Under the pieces are notes generated by a model. The model was not told the origin of the DNA. It did not search any database and was given only the letters and a program-made list of their open reading frames with translations. The position numbers and the translations under genes were made by a program. Positions 16,689-24,846 of a stretch of 64,000 nt of DNA are shown in pieces; the stretch's first letter is position 1, and the number at the start of each line of letters is the position of its first letter. Source of the stretch: Anaerolineae bacterium (GTDB lineage: Bacteria; Chloroflexota; Anaerolineae; Aggregatilineales; Phototrophicaceae); assembly GCA_022843385.1 (NCBI GenBank), contig JALHNT010000005.1, positions 106,010 through 170,009 of the forward strand. The letters run 5' to 3'.

Positions 16689-17048
16689 ATGCATTCCTTT
16701 GCGGGAGAAAAGCACGACATATCAGCGTTCTGCCCACCTGGCGGACCAATAGTTGGCGCGGTTGGACTGTCGCTGGTTGATTCTCAGAGTCGCTTCACCC
16801 GTTTTTACCGGTGCGTCAAAATGATTGAACAAAAGGTCGGTGTCAGGCGTAATCAACACGACATATCAACGTTCTGCCCACCTGGCGGACCAATAGTTGG
16901 CGCGGTTGGACTGTCGCTGATTGATTCTCAGAGTCGCTTCACCCGTTTTTACCGGTGCGTCAAAATGATTGAACAAAAGGCCGGTGTCAGACGTAATCAA
17001 CCGGTGTATCATCATGCGTCCGATCTGCGGTCATTCGTGATACCATAG
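16689..17048 (+). CDS. Possible small protein made of a 48-residue tandem repeat
   Basis: An ATG-initiated frame of 119 residues spans both copies of a 144-bp tandem repeat. Since 144 is a multiple of three, the frame stays open and gives two 48-residue units (each starting HDIS and ending RRNQ). Differences between units are few: Ala/Thr, Val/Ile and Val/Ala. No Shine-Dalgarno sequence and no family are evident, and a pure DNA repeat is an equally good explanation. Confidence 0.25.
   Translation: MHSFAGEKHDISAFCPPGGPIVGAVGLSLVDSQSRFTRFYRCVKMIEQKVGVRRNQHDISTFCPPGGPIVGAVGLSLIDSQSRFTRFYRCVKMIEQKAGVRRNQPVYHHASDLRSFVIP
16713..17000. repeat. Perfectly adjoining 144-bp direct tandem repeat
   Basis: Copy 1 (16713-16856) and copy 2 (16857-17000) are head-to-tail, of identical length and differ at only about five positions. 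They fill the region between the LLM oxidoreductase and the MFS gene, ending 73 bp before the MFS start codon, so they could also carry regulatory sites. Confidence 0.95.
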
Positions 17049-17072
17049 TGCGCTTCTAGGGGGAAGATTGAT

Positions 17073-18422
17073 ATGATGCGTTTGCGCCTGGGTGGGATGC
17101 GCGGCTTCTATCTGGTGGCCTTCGGGCAGTTGATCTCGCTGCTCGGCACCGCCATGACCCAGTTCGGCCTTACGCTGTGGTCGTGGGAATTCGTCACCAA
17201 AATCCAGCCAGTCGATAACCCGGCGACAGCGATTGCCCTGATCGGCTTCTTCAACGTTGTGCCGCTGCTGCTCGTCAGTCCTGTCGCCGGTGCCCTGGTC
17301 GATCGCTGGGATCGTAAGCTGACCATGATGCTCTCCGACCTCGGTGCCGGGGCAGCCACCATCGCCGTCTTCCTGCTCTACAGCAGCGGTCAGTTGCAGG
17401 TGTGGCATCTCTATATCGCCGCCGCTTTCACCAGCCTGTTTCAAGCCTTTCAGTGGCCGGCCTACTCGGCTGCCATCGCTATGATTGTCCCCAAAAAGCA
17501 GTATACCCGCGCCAATGCTGTCATGGGGCTGACCGAATCGGTAGCCGGGATCTTCGCGCCGGTGCTGGGGGCTTTCCTGCTGACAGTCATCGGACTGGGT
17601 GCCATCATGATCATCGATATCTTCAGCTTCACCGTCGCCATCCTGACTCTGACGCTCATCCACATTCCACAACCGCCCGCCAGCGAACAGAGCGAGCGAA
17701 ACAGCCTGTGGCAAGACTCGATCTTTGGCTTCCGTTACATCTTCAGCCGTCCCAGCCTGCTCGGCTTGCAGATGATCTTCTTCTTCGGCAACCTCCTGGC
17801 GAACGTCTCATTCACATTGATGAACCTGATGATCCTGTCGCGCACCAGCAACAATGCTGTCATCCTCAGTTTGGTGCAGGGGGCGTTTGGCGTGGGCGCA
17901 GTCATTGGCGGCCTGATCCTGAGCCTGCGCGGGGGCTTCAAAAAGCGGGTGCACGGCGTGGTGAGCGGCTGGTTCTTCAGCAGTCTGGGTGTGGTGTTGA
18001 TGGCCGTCAGCCAGACCTGGCCGCTCTGGATCTTGTTCGGCTATCTCAACGCAGCCTTTGGCCCGTTGACAAACAGCTCCAATCAATCCATCTGGCAGGC
18101 CAAAGTGCCGCCGGAGATGCAGGGGCGGGTGTTCAGCGCTCGTCGCCTGATCGCCTGGGTGGTTGGCCCGCTGGGGATCGCGCTGGCCGGGCCGCTGGCC
18201 GACCAGGTGTTTGAGCCAGCTATGCGCCAGGGGGGCAGTCTGGTGCCGCTGTTTGGCCCGCTGGTTGGGGTGGGACCTGGTGCCGGCATGGCGGTCATCA
18301 TCTTCATCACCGGCATCGGCGCGATGGGCGTAGCGGTGATCGGTTATCTCATCCCGGCAATCCGCGAGGCCGAGGAACGCCTGCCCGATCATGTGGTGGT
18401 GGTTGAAGAAACCGCTGGATGA
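17073..18422 (+). CDS. MFS exporter (MFS_3-like)
   Basis: The 449-residue protein has 10-12 TM helices. The loop motif between helices 2 and 3 (GALVDRWDRKLTMMLSD, about 73-89) is the MFS motif A, and the layout (GLTESVAGIFAPVLGAFLL, VPPEMQGRVFSARRLIAWVVGPLGIALAGPLAD) matches the enterobactin-exporter/macrolide-efflux type of the major facilitator superfamily. It is a proton-driven exporter in the cytoplasmic membrane, probably of a siderophore, antibiotic or other small molecule. GGGGGAAG lies about 10 bp before the ATG. The gene is monocistronic and preceded by the 144-bp tandem repeat. Confidence 0.93.
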   Translation: MMRLRLGGMRGFYLVAFGQLISLLGTAMTQFGLTLWSWEFVTKIQPVDNPATAIALIGFFNVVPLLLVSPVAGALVDRWDRKLTMMLSDLGAGAATIAVFLLYSSGQLQVWHLYIAAAFTSLFQAFQWPAYSAAIAMIVPKKQYTRANAVMGLTESVAGIFAPVLGAFLLTVIGLGAIMIIDIFSFTVAILTLTLIHIPQPPASEQSERNSLWQDSIFGFRYIFSRPSLLGLQMIFFFGNLLANVSFTLMNLMILSRTSNNAVILSLVQGAFGVGAVIGGLILSLRGGFKKRVHGVVSGWFFSSLGVVLMAVSQTWPLWILFGYLNAAFGPLTNSSNQSIWQAKVPPEMQGRVFSARRLIAWVVGPLGIALAGPLADQVFEPAMRQGGSLVPLFGPLVGVGPGAGMAVIIFITGIGAMGVAVIGYLIPAIREAEERLPDHVVVVEETAG

Positions 18423-18503
18423 ACGAAGCAGCGCCGCGCGGACAACCCGATACGTGTAGGAAGGCGCAACGGCGCGTCCGCCGCATGATAGACGCATCCA
18501 CCC

Positions 18504-18851
18504 TTATTGAATGTTCAGCAGCACATGTGCCCCGCGCCACAGCCCTTCCAGATCGTAGTAGCGGCGCTTCTCCGGGTGGAAAAGATGCACCACGATGTTG
18601 CCGTAGTCCATCAGCATCCAGCCACTTTCCGGCGCGCCTTCCACCGATGAAGGCAGCATCTGATACTTTTCCTTCACCTGCTCGCGCAAATGATCCGCCA
18701 GCGCGCGAATCTGACGGTCACTGTTGCCGTTACAGATGATGAAGTAATCGGCGATGATCGCATCCGGCCGCAGATCGAGCAGGATGATATTTTCCGCTTT
18801 TTTGTCTTCGACTACATCGACCATGTAGCGAGCCAGTTCAATTGAGTCCAA
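18504..18851 (-). CDS. rsfS: Ribosome silencing factor RsfS
   Basis: The 115-residue protein is a full-length RsfS/Iojap protein. It has the diagnostic core LLDLRPDAIIADYFIICNGNSDRQIRA and the C-terminal GWMLMDYGNIVVHLFHPEKRRYYDLEGLW. RsfS binds ribosomal protein L14 on the 50S subunit and blocks subunit joining in starvation. The start is TTG at 18851 with GAGGAGG upstream. It follows a divergently unrelated hydrolase gene and is usually near nadD, which is not present here. Confidence 0.96.
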   Translation of the reverse strand: MDSIELARYMVDVVEDKKAENIILLDLRPDAIIADYFIICNGNSDRQIRALADHLREQVKEKYQMLPSSVEGAPESGWMLMDYGNIVVHLFHPEKRRYYDLEGLWRGAHVLLNIQ

Positions 18852-18940
18852 ACAGCCTCCTCACGCAGCTTGCTTCAGAAAAAACACTGCGCCTCAGTGA
18901 AGGACGCAGTAACATATCCCTTTATTCTAGCACAGATGAG

Positions 18941-19747
18941 TTATCGCAAGAATGTCTGAACCGCCTGAACCACCTGTTCTGGCGCTTCATCCAACGGTTG
19001 GTGATGAGCATGGTCGATTTCAAACAGGCGGGCGTGGGGCAGCAGCCGCGCTGCCAGCCGCCCTTCATCCGGCGGCACCGTCACATCTCGACTGCCGACG
19101 ATCACCAGGGCAGGCTGCTGGATAGCCGGCAGATGCGGCTCCATATTCTCGCGGGCGATGCTTTGCAGGGCATAGGTCGAGGCCTGCCATGAGGCCCGCT
19201 GAAAATCTTCCATAATGCGATTAGAAGCTTCGTCATCCAGATACCAGTGCGCCGGACGGTTGATCATCGGCGTCAGCAGGTTTTGTGCCAGCAGCCAGAA
19301 GGGTTTGGATTTCGCCAGCGCCAGCTCGCCCCAATCGGTCTGCACCAGCCGGTTCAGATCCACCGGCACGCCATAACGCCCAGTCACCACTGGCGACAGC
19401 AGCACTATTTTCTCGACCAGCTTGGGGTATTGCGCCGCCAGCTTGAGCGTCAGCAGCCCACCCATCGAATGACCGATGACCGCTTTCGGACGCAGGTCAT
19501 GCAGTTCGCAGAAGTCGTGCAGGATGTTCAGGTGATGCTGCACCTGGATCACCTCATCGCCCAGCGGATGCGGCGACTGACCAAAGCCGTACAGATCCAC
19601 CGCCCAGCAGCGCGCCACCGGCGACAGATCACGCACTAGCCGGTTCCACATGCGGTGCGAACTGGCCCAACCGTGAATCAGCAGGATGTCCGGTCCAGAA
19701 CCGGTGCAGGTGTAGTGTAAGTCCATCGTCGATTTCGTCATTAGCAT
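18941..19747 (-). CDS. Alpha/beta hydrolase
   Basis: The 268-residue protein has the alpha/beta-hydrolase oxyanion segment LIHGWASSHRMW, the nucleophile elbow GHSMGG (Ser about residue 93), a C-terminal acid in VGSRDVTVPPDEG and the catalytic His in IDHAHHQPLDEAP. It is a cytoplasmic esterase, lipase or C-C hydrolase-like enzyme; substrate unknown. A TATAAT box (19754-19759) ends 7 bp from the first ATG, so the transcript may start at the initiation codon and be leaderless; the third or eighth residue (Met) are alternative starts. Confidence 0.9.
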   Translation of the reverse strand: MLMTKSTMDLHYTCTGSGPDILLIHGWASSHRMWNRLVRDLSPVARCWAVDLYGFGQSPHPLGDEVIQVQHHLNILHDFCELHDLRPKAVIGHSMGGLLTLKLAAQYPKLVEKIVLLSPVVTGRYGVPVDLNRLVQTDWGELALAKSKPFWLLAQNLLTPMINRPAHWYLDDEASNRIMEDFQRASWQASTYALQSIARENMEPHLPAIQQPALVIVGSRDVTVPPDEGRLAARLLPHARLFEIDHAHHQPLDEAPEQVVQAVQTFLR

Positions 19748-19759
19748 GTGGCGATTATA

Positions 19760-20800
19760 GCACAGCCTCTACCGCGCCAAGCCTAGAGACCGGCGCTGAC
19801 CGGCCACCGTCACCCGGAATCGCTCCGGCAACCTGCTCGACTCTCCCAGACTACTCACTGCCTCACTGGCAAATCCCTGCTCAGCACTGGTCTCGCCCAC
19901 CCGATGCTGGGTGTGTTCAGCCTGCCGCATCTGTCATTTTCATGCGCGAGTATGTTTTGTCCTTCTTCACCGTCGAGTCTATACTGAAGGAGAATCAATC
20001 TGCTCAGGTGCATATCCAGCTTCTACAGAGGTGCCCTTGTTTGAGCAGGTTGAGTTTCGTGTATATGCACTTGCACTGTCGCATTTGATTCTGCAATTGC
20101 GCTTGCCGTCATCAGAGAGGTACTTCAGGGACAGCGAATAAATCCGATGTTTGAAAGCGGGTAAGCAAAAGCCACAGAAGAAAAACTGCGATCAAAAGTC
20201 CAGTAAACACTACAAAATGATTGCGTTGTGAAAGTGGCTTCACTACGATACCCCCATCCTCCTGATAGCTCAATTATCACCAATCAACCCGAATCATCTC
20301 CCTCAACTCCGGTTTTCCCCAACCGTTCTCTAACTTCGTGCCGACAGCCTTAACCTCTGTGCTCCTGTAAAACGGTTGACATCGACTCGCGTTAAGTCGT
20401 ACCAAAAAGTTTACCAAAAGTTCACCCGTAAACGGGCAATCCGGGGTACTCTTCTCGTAGGAGTAGTTCGCTAACCTACCTGCGCAATCCTTCGTCCCGA
20501 TAGTTCTGCATCAGGGTTGAGGGAAATGTTCACAAAATGCAGTTTTGACTTTGACGAATTTGACGAATTTTGTGAACCAAAGCAAAAGATGGTATGGTCA
20601 ATTAGCAGCACAATCGGCTGAGCGTCTTTTCTGACGACTATCGACTGATGCCTGATGATTGATTCGCGAATTGCAAAATGGACTGATGCGAATCTGACGA
20701 ATCTGACGAATCAAACGGCCAGTCTGAGCCTCTATTGACTTTCGACTGATGACTGACGACTATCGATAGGTACACTGGGCGCAAATGAGCCAACCGGAGT
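19760..20800. other. 1-kb intergenic region, mostly without recognisable genes
   Basis: GC content drops in the middle. It contains a candidate small membrane-peptide frame (20112-20243, minus strand) and, from 20548 to 20765, clustered repeats of TGACGAAT (two in tandem at about 20551-20570, two at about 20693-20712) and of CTGATG/CTGACGACTATCGA. No RNA gene, IS or longer credible frame was found; the frame at 19911-20141 lacks protein-like composition. Confidence 0.6.
20112..20243 (-). CDS. Candidate 43-residue single-TM membrane peptide
   Basis: A GTG at 20243, preceded at 7 bp by a GGGGG stretch, opens a short frame encoding a positively charged N-terminus (KPLSQRNHF) and one strong hydrophobic helix (VVFTGLLIAVFLLWLLLTRF), ending with TGA at 20112. 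The frame stays open 11 codons upstream to a TAA, and that extension also looks protein-like, so this may instead be the tail of a decayed gene. No homologue is recognised. Confidence 0.4.
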   Translation of the reverse strand: MKPLSQRNHFVVFTGLLIAVFLLWLLLTRFQTSDLFAVPEVPL

Positions 20801-20807
20801 CAGCAAC

Positions 20808-21137
20808 ATGGAACAACCAACCGGACACTTTCGTAGCATTCCGATTGAAGCCTATCAGGAACATTTCAAGCCCGGCGATCATACGCTCGTCGATGTGCGG
20901 GAGACGGTCGAGTGGGTCACTGGGCGCATCCCTGGCGCAGTGCATATCCCGCTGAACGATCTTCTTCAGCACCTGGAACAAATCCCAACCGATAAGCCGG
21001 TGGTGGTGGTCTGTGCCTCCGGCGTCCGCAGCCTCTATGCCGCCCAGGATTTGCTTCAGGCCGGCTATCCAGAGGTCTATAATCTGGAGGATGGCACCAA
21101 AGGCTGGATCAAGAAAGGGCTGCCCGTCGAACGTTAG
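20808..21137 (+). CDS. Single-domain rhodanese-like sulfurtransferase
   Basis: The 109-residue protein is one rhodanese domain. The first conserved block is LVDVRETVEWVTGRIPGAVHIPL and the active-site loop VVVCASGVRS contains the catalytic Cys (about residue 66), so it can carry a persulfide. It moves sulfane sulfur from thiosulfate or a protein persulfide to cyanide or a protein acceptor. Its stop codon overlaps a frame leading into the Nudix/GNAT gene, 60 bp before that gene's real start, so both are probably co-transcribed. Confidence 0.92.
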   Translation: MEQPTGHFRSIPIEAYQEHFKPGDHTLVDVRETVEWVTGRIPGAVHIPLNDLLQHLEQIPTDKPVVVVCASGVRSLYAAQDLLQAGYPEVYNLEDGTKGWIKKGLPVER

Positions 21138-21196
21138 TGGTCTTAACCCTCGCTTCACCATCAGGCGCTATACTGGATGGGCGAGAGCGAGGCATC

Positions 21197-22162
21197 ATGG
21201 CGGAACTGATCTACTGTCCCATTTGCGGCGAAACCCTGGTCTGGAAAGAAATTGGCGGGCGCACCCGGCAGGCCTGTGATAACTGCGGCTACGTCCACTT
21301 CGTCAATCCGGTGCCAGCAGTCGGCATCCTGATCGAGATGGAAGGCGGCATCGTCCTCATCCGGCGCGGTCAGCCACCGCATCAGGGGGAATGGACACTT
21401 CCCAGCGGGTTCATCGAAGCCGACGAGAGCGCCGAAGATGCCGCCATCCGCGAGGCTGGGGAAGAGACTGGCCTGAAGGTCGAGATCATTGAACTGGCTG
21501 GCATCAACTCCTTCCCCGAAGGGCCGCCGACCAGCGGCATCATCATCTTTTACCGCGCTCGTCCGGTCGGTGGTCTGCTCCAGGGCGGTGACGACGCCAG
21601 CGAAGCCCAGGTGTTTCAGCCGGAAGCCATGCCACGCCTGCCCTTCCGCACCCATCGCGAGATCATGGCCGAGTGGCTCTATCGTTTCGCCCGGCATTTG
21701 CCGGAGACCAACGAGCGTGAGATTCCGCCCTTCATCATCCGCCCGGCGGAAGCCCACGATGCCGACGAGATCATGGCGCTGGTGGCACTCATCCCGGCCA
21801 ATCGCGGCCTGACCGATGACCAGTGGCGCGACGTTCACCAGCGCTTCCGCGAGTCGGCTGGGGTTGAGGTGTTTGTGGCTGAAGCCCGTCAGAATCCACC
21901 GCTCATCATCGGCTTCATTGCCCTCTCCTTCGTGCGGACTCTCACGGGTGGGAGTGGCTTCATCAATGATATGGCGGTGCTGCCCACCTATCAGCGCCAG
22001 GGGGTGGGGGCGGCGCTGCTGGAAGCGGTGGTGCGGCGGGCCGATCGGCTGAACTTCAGCTCGATCCTGGTCAATGAGTACCGCGCCAGCGACGGAGCCA
22101 AAGCCTTCTACAAGGCCAGCGGCTTCTCCGAGGAAGGCGTACTGCACTTCAGGATGCGCTGA
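21197..22162 (+). CDS. Zinc ribbon - Nudix hydrolase - GNAT acetyltransferase fusion
   Basis: This 321-residue protein combines three modules. A zinc ribbon (YCPICGE then ACDNCGY, residues 6-33) is followed by a Nudix domain whose box GFIEADESAEDAAIREAGEETGL (about 73-95) is complete, including REAGEE. A C-terminal GNAT domain (about 180-321) has the acetyl-CoA pyrophosphate loop YQRQGVGAALLEAV. The first two modules resemble NudC/ADP-ribose-type pyrophosphatases that clean up nucleotide cofactors. The acetyltransferase target is unknown. The start at 21197 is chosen because MAELIYCPIC begins the ribbon; an in-frame extension to 21137 overlaps the rhodanese stop. Confidence 0.93.
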   Translation: MAELIYCPICGETLVWKEIGGRTRQACDNCGYVHFVNPVPAVGILIEMEGGIVLIRRGQPPHQGEWTLPSGFIEADESAEDAAIREAGEETGLKVEIIELAGINSFPEGPPTSGIIIFYRARPVGGLLQGGDDASEAQVFQPEAMPRLPFRTHREIMAEWLYRFARHLPETNEREIPPFIIRPAEAHDADEIMALVALIPANRGLTDDQWRDVHQRFRESAGVEVFVAEARQNPPLIIGFIALSFVRTLTGGSGFINDMAVLPTYQRQGVGAALLEAVVRRADRLNFSSILVNEYRASDGAKAFYKASGFSEEGVLHFRMR

Positions 22163-22164
22163 CC

Positions 22165-23367
22165 TCAGCGCCCGGCAGCGAACAACGGGCTGACCGTCGT
22201 CATCTCGATGATGGCGCTGGGCGCGGCCTGTGGGCCGGGCTGGTATTGCAGTTGAAAGGTGCCGGATAAGCCGGTGGCGAAAACCACCCAGCCTTCGCTC
22301 AGGAATTGCGGCGCGAACATCGGCGTCGGCCAGGGCTGCGGTTGTTCGTCCCAGCCACCCATCCAATAACGGCCGGGGCTGCCCTGTTCATAGACAAAAC
22401 GGTTCATATCTGGCAGCCAGCTCGCCGTCCCCAGCGCACCGGCTTCGCCCGCTGCCACTACCTGGGCCGCGCTCCCGTCGCTGCGCGCCACCACCAGTTC
22501 CAGTTGATTGCTATCCGCCCCTGTTCGGCGGGTGTAGGTCAGATACTGTCCATCAAACGACCACTGTGGCAGGCCGAAGAAGCTGGCGGTCACGCTGCCC
22601 ACTCGTTCCGGCGATCCATCGATGCTCATGCGCCACAGGGCGGTTTCCCTGGCCGAGTCGTGATAGATCAGGTCGGGGTCGGGCAGGGCGAAGCTGAAGG
22701 CCTGACTGTCGGCGCTCCAGAAGATCGGCGGATAATAATCATAATTCGAGCCAGTACTGACCGCCGGGAAGCTCTGCACATCCTGTAACGTACCACTGGC
22801 AATCTCCAGCAGCCGCACCTGTCCCTCACGCCCACCATACAGACCGGCCTGCGTGACCGCTGCGTAGCGTCGATCCGGACTCAGGCTGAAGTCACCGCCC
22901 TCGCCCGCCGCGAGAACCTGCGTCACGCCGCTGGCGTCCGCCCGCCATAGATCATCCTGCAACACAATCCTTTGGCGCGGGACATAGCGCTGACCGGTGT
23001 TGAACAGCAGCGTGGAGTCGTCCAGCCAGGCGAAACGGGTAATCAACGCCGTGCCATTCTCCACCGGCGGGAGCTGATCTGGGGCCACCCACTGCTGCGC
23101 TGTCGTCCAATCGCTGATCCACAGGCTTTCTGCGCCGCTGACTCCGCGTGTGAAGGCCACCCGACTCCGGTCGGGCGAGAGCCGCGCTTCCTGAACACCC
23201 CCGGTCGCTAACAAGACCGGCGTCGGCTGGTCCTCGCGCCAGCCCCACAGGTCGCCATCGCTGATCCAGACGACGGTCAGCAGAATAGGCTCATTGACCT
23301 GCGCGGCAAGCGAGCTGCCAACCAGCAGGATCAGAAAGAAGATGCCCTGAAACAGTCGCTGAATCAT
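22165..23367 (-). CDS. Secreted TolB/WD40-like beta-propeller protein
   Basis: From the ATG at 23367 the protein has 400 residues. A signal peptide (MIQRLFQGIFFLILLVGSSLAAQV) is followed by repeated beta-propeller blades of the TolB type, recognisable by recurring patterns such as LSPDRSRVAFTRG, LSPDRRYAAVTQ, WSADSQAFSFALPD and WSFDGQYLTYTRR. It is likely periplasmic or surface-exposed and binds other proteins or ligands. The gene is convergent with the Nudix gene (stops 2 bp apart) and divergent from folC. No enzymatic motif is visible. Confidence 0.82.
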   Translation of the reverse strand: MIQRLFQGIFFLILLVGSSLAAQVNEPILLTVVWISDGDLWGWREDQPTPVLLATGGVQEARLSPDRSRVAFTRGVSGAESLWISDWTTAQQWVAPDQLPPVENGTALITRFAWLDDSTLLFNTGQRYVPRQRIVLQDDLWRADASGVTQVLAAGEGGDFSLSPDRRYAAVTQAGLYGGREGQVRLLEIASGTLQDVQSFPAVSTGSNYDYYPPIFWSADSQAFSFALPDPDLIYHDSARETALWRMSIDGSPERVGSVTASFFGLPQWSFDGQYLTYTRRTGADSNQLELVVARSDGSAAQVVAAGEAGALGTASWLPDMNRFVYEQGSPGRYWMGGWDEQPQPWPTPMFAPQFLSEGWVVFATGLSGTFQLQYQPGPQAAPSAIIEMTTVSPLFAAGR

Positions 23368-23485
23368 ACGCGCCTCATCGATCAGGAACGGCAGCAATGA
23401 CCCCATTATAGACCATCTATCCACTAACGCGGCGGCGTGATAGAGTCAGTGGACATCCTGCATCCTTTCGTGTTGGGGATTCCCC

Positions 23486-24844
23486 ATGCGTTTTCATACC
23501 GAAGCCGACGCCATCACCTATATCTTTCGCTCGATGCGTAAACGACGCGGCCAGCCCAAACTGCCCGATGAACAAACGCGCGACATCGCCCCGACCAAGC
23601 GGCTGGCGCTGGCGCTGGATGCCTTCTCTAGACCGCGCGAATACGCTGTGGTCACGGGTAGCAAGGGCAAAGGCTCGACCACCGTCATCACCGCCAAGCT
23701 CCTGCAACATCTCGGTCATCGCGTCGGCCTCATCACCAGTCCCCATCTGGTGAGCTGGCGCGAGCGTATTCGGGTGGATGGACGGGCAATCTCGGAGGCT
23801 GATCTGTGCCGCATCCTGGATGAGATTGCGCCGGAAATTGATGTCATCGAGGAGACATTGGGCGAAGATCGCTATTTCAGCCCGCAGGGAATCTTCCTGG
23901 CGGTGGCGCTGCGCTGGTTCGATGAGCAGGGAGTGACAGCGGCTGTCCTCGAAGTCGGGCGCGGCGGACGCTTCGATGACATCTCTGTTGTCCCCAACAA
24001 ACTGGCCTTGTTCACGCCGATCATGCTGGAGCATCCCGAACAACTGGGGCCAACCGTCGAACGTATCGCCTGGCACAAGTCCGGCATCATCAAGCCACTG
24101 GGTTTTGCGTATTCCGTGCCGCAGCAGCCCAGCGTGCTGGACGTGTTGCAGGCCGAGGCCGATGCCCAGAACGCGGAGTTCAACTGGATCGCCCCAAAGG
24201 ATATCGGGGTGTATCGTCGCACGACCGCTGCCGGTCAGGTGATGGAACTGGGGCGCTACGGCGAAGTCACGCTGTCCTTGCTGGGGCGCTTCCAGATTCC
24301 CAACGCCACTCTGGCGGTGATCGCCGCTGGCAACATGCATGCCCGGCTGAAGGGTGTACCTCATGGTTCGGATGAATATGTCGAGTGCATTCGGGCTGGA
24401 TTGGCCGATGTGCGCTGGCCGGGGCGCTGCACTCGACTGCAAGACCATCCCTTGGTGATCGTCGATGGCGCGATCAACGCCGAGTCAGGGCAGTCCTTCG
24501 TTGAGAGTGTGCGTGAGCAACTGCGCCCGCCGGTCATCACCATCGCCTGTGTGCCGGATGACAAGGACTACGCCGGCCTGTATGCCGCAGTCAGCCCGAT
24601 CAGCCAGACGTTAGTCCTGACCGAGACGGCCCGCAACCCGACGCTGCACTTCCTGTCACCGCAGCAGGCCATCGCGGCTGCCAGCGCCTATCACACCGAT
24701 GTCCATTACGCTCCGACATTGGGCGAAGCCGTCGAGGCAGCCCGCGCCCGCGCTGGCTCCGACGGCACGATTATGATCGTCGGCACTCAGTCGATTGTGG
24801 CTGAGACAATGCTGCTCTGGGGGCAGCAGTTCGAAGTGATCTGA
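23486..24844 (+). CDS. folC: Folylpolyglutamate synthase / dihydrofolate synthase
   Basis: The 452-residue protein is a Mur-ligase-family enzyme with the FolC P-loop VTGSKGKGSTT (about 57-67) and the following LITSPHLVSWRERIRVDGRAIS block, GQPKLPDEQT near the N-terminus and a C-terminal Mur-ligase domain (VIVDGAINAESGQSFVE and IACVPDDKDYAGL). It adds glutamate to dihydropteroate and folates. The second motif typical of FolC (...FHWF, CxxEVGLGG) appears here as AAVLEVGRGGRFD. Other folate genes are not adjacent. GGGGATTCCCC precedes the ATG. Confidence 0.92.
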   Translation: MRFHTEADAITYIFRSMRKRRGQPKLPDEQTRDIAPTKRLALALDAFSRPREYAVVTGSKGKGSTTVITAKLLQHLGHRVGLITSPHLVSWRERIRVDGRAISEADLCRILDEIAPEIDVIEETLGEDRYFSPQGIFLAVALRWFDEQGVTAAVLEVGRGGRFDDISVVPNKLALFTPIMLEHPEQLGPTVERIAWHKSGIIKPLGFAYSVPQQPSVLDVLQAEADAQNAEFNWIAPKDIGVYRRTTAAGQVMELGRYGEVTLSLLGRFQIPNATLAVIAAGNMHARLKGVPHGSDEYVECIRAGLADVRWPGRCTRLQDHPLVIVDGAINAESGQSFVESVREQLRPPVITIACVPDDKDYAGLYAAVSPISQTLVLTETARNPTLHFLSPQQAIAAASAYHTDVHYAPTLGEAVEAARARAGSDGTIMIVGTQSIVAETMLLWGQQFEVI

Positions 24845-24846
24845 AA

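Noticed and set aside
16713-17000. Prophage or IS remnant
   Set aside because: There are no terminal inverted repeats, target duplication or transposase motif; only a tandem duplication.
19911-20141. 76-residue plus-strand frame in the 1-kb gap
   Set aside because: Cys-rich irregular composition, no ribosome site and no family resemblance.
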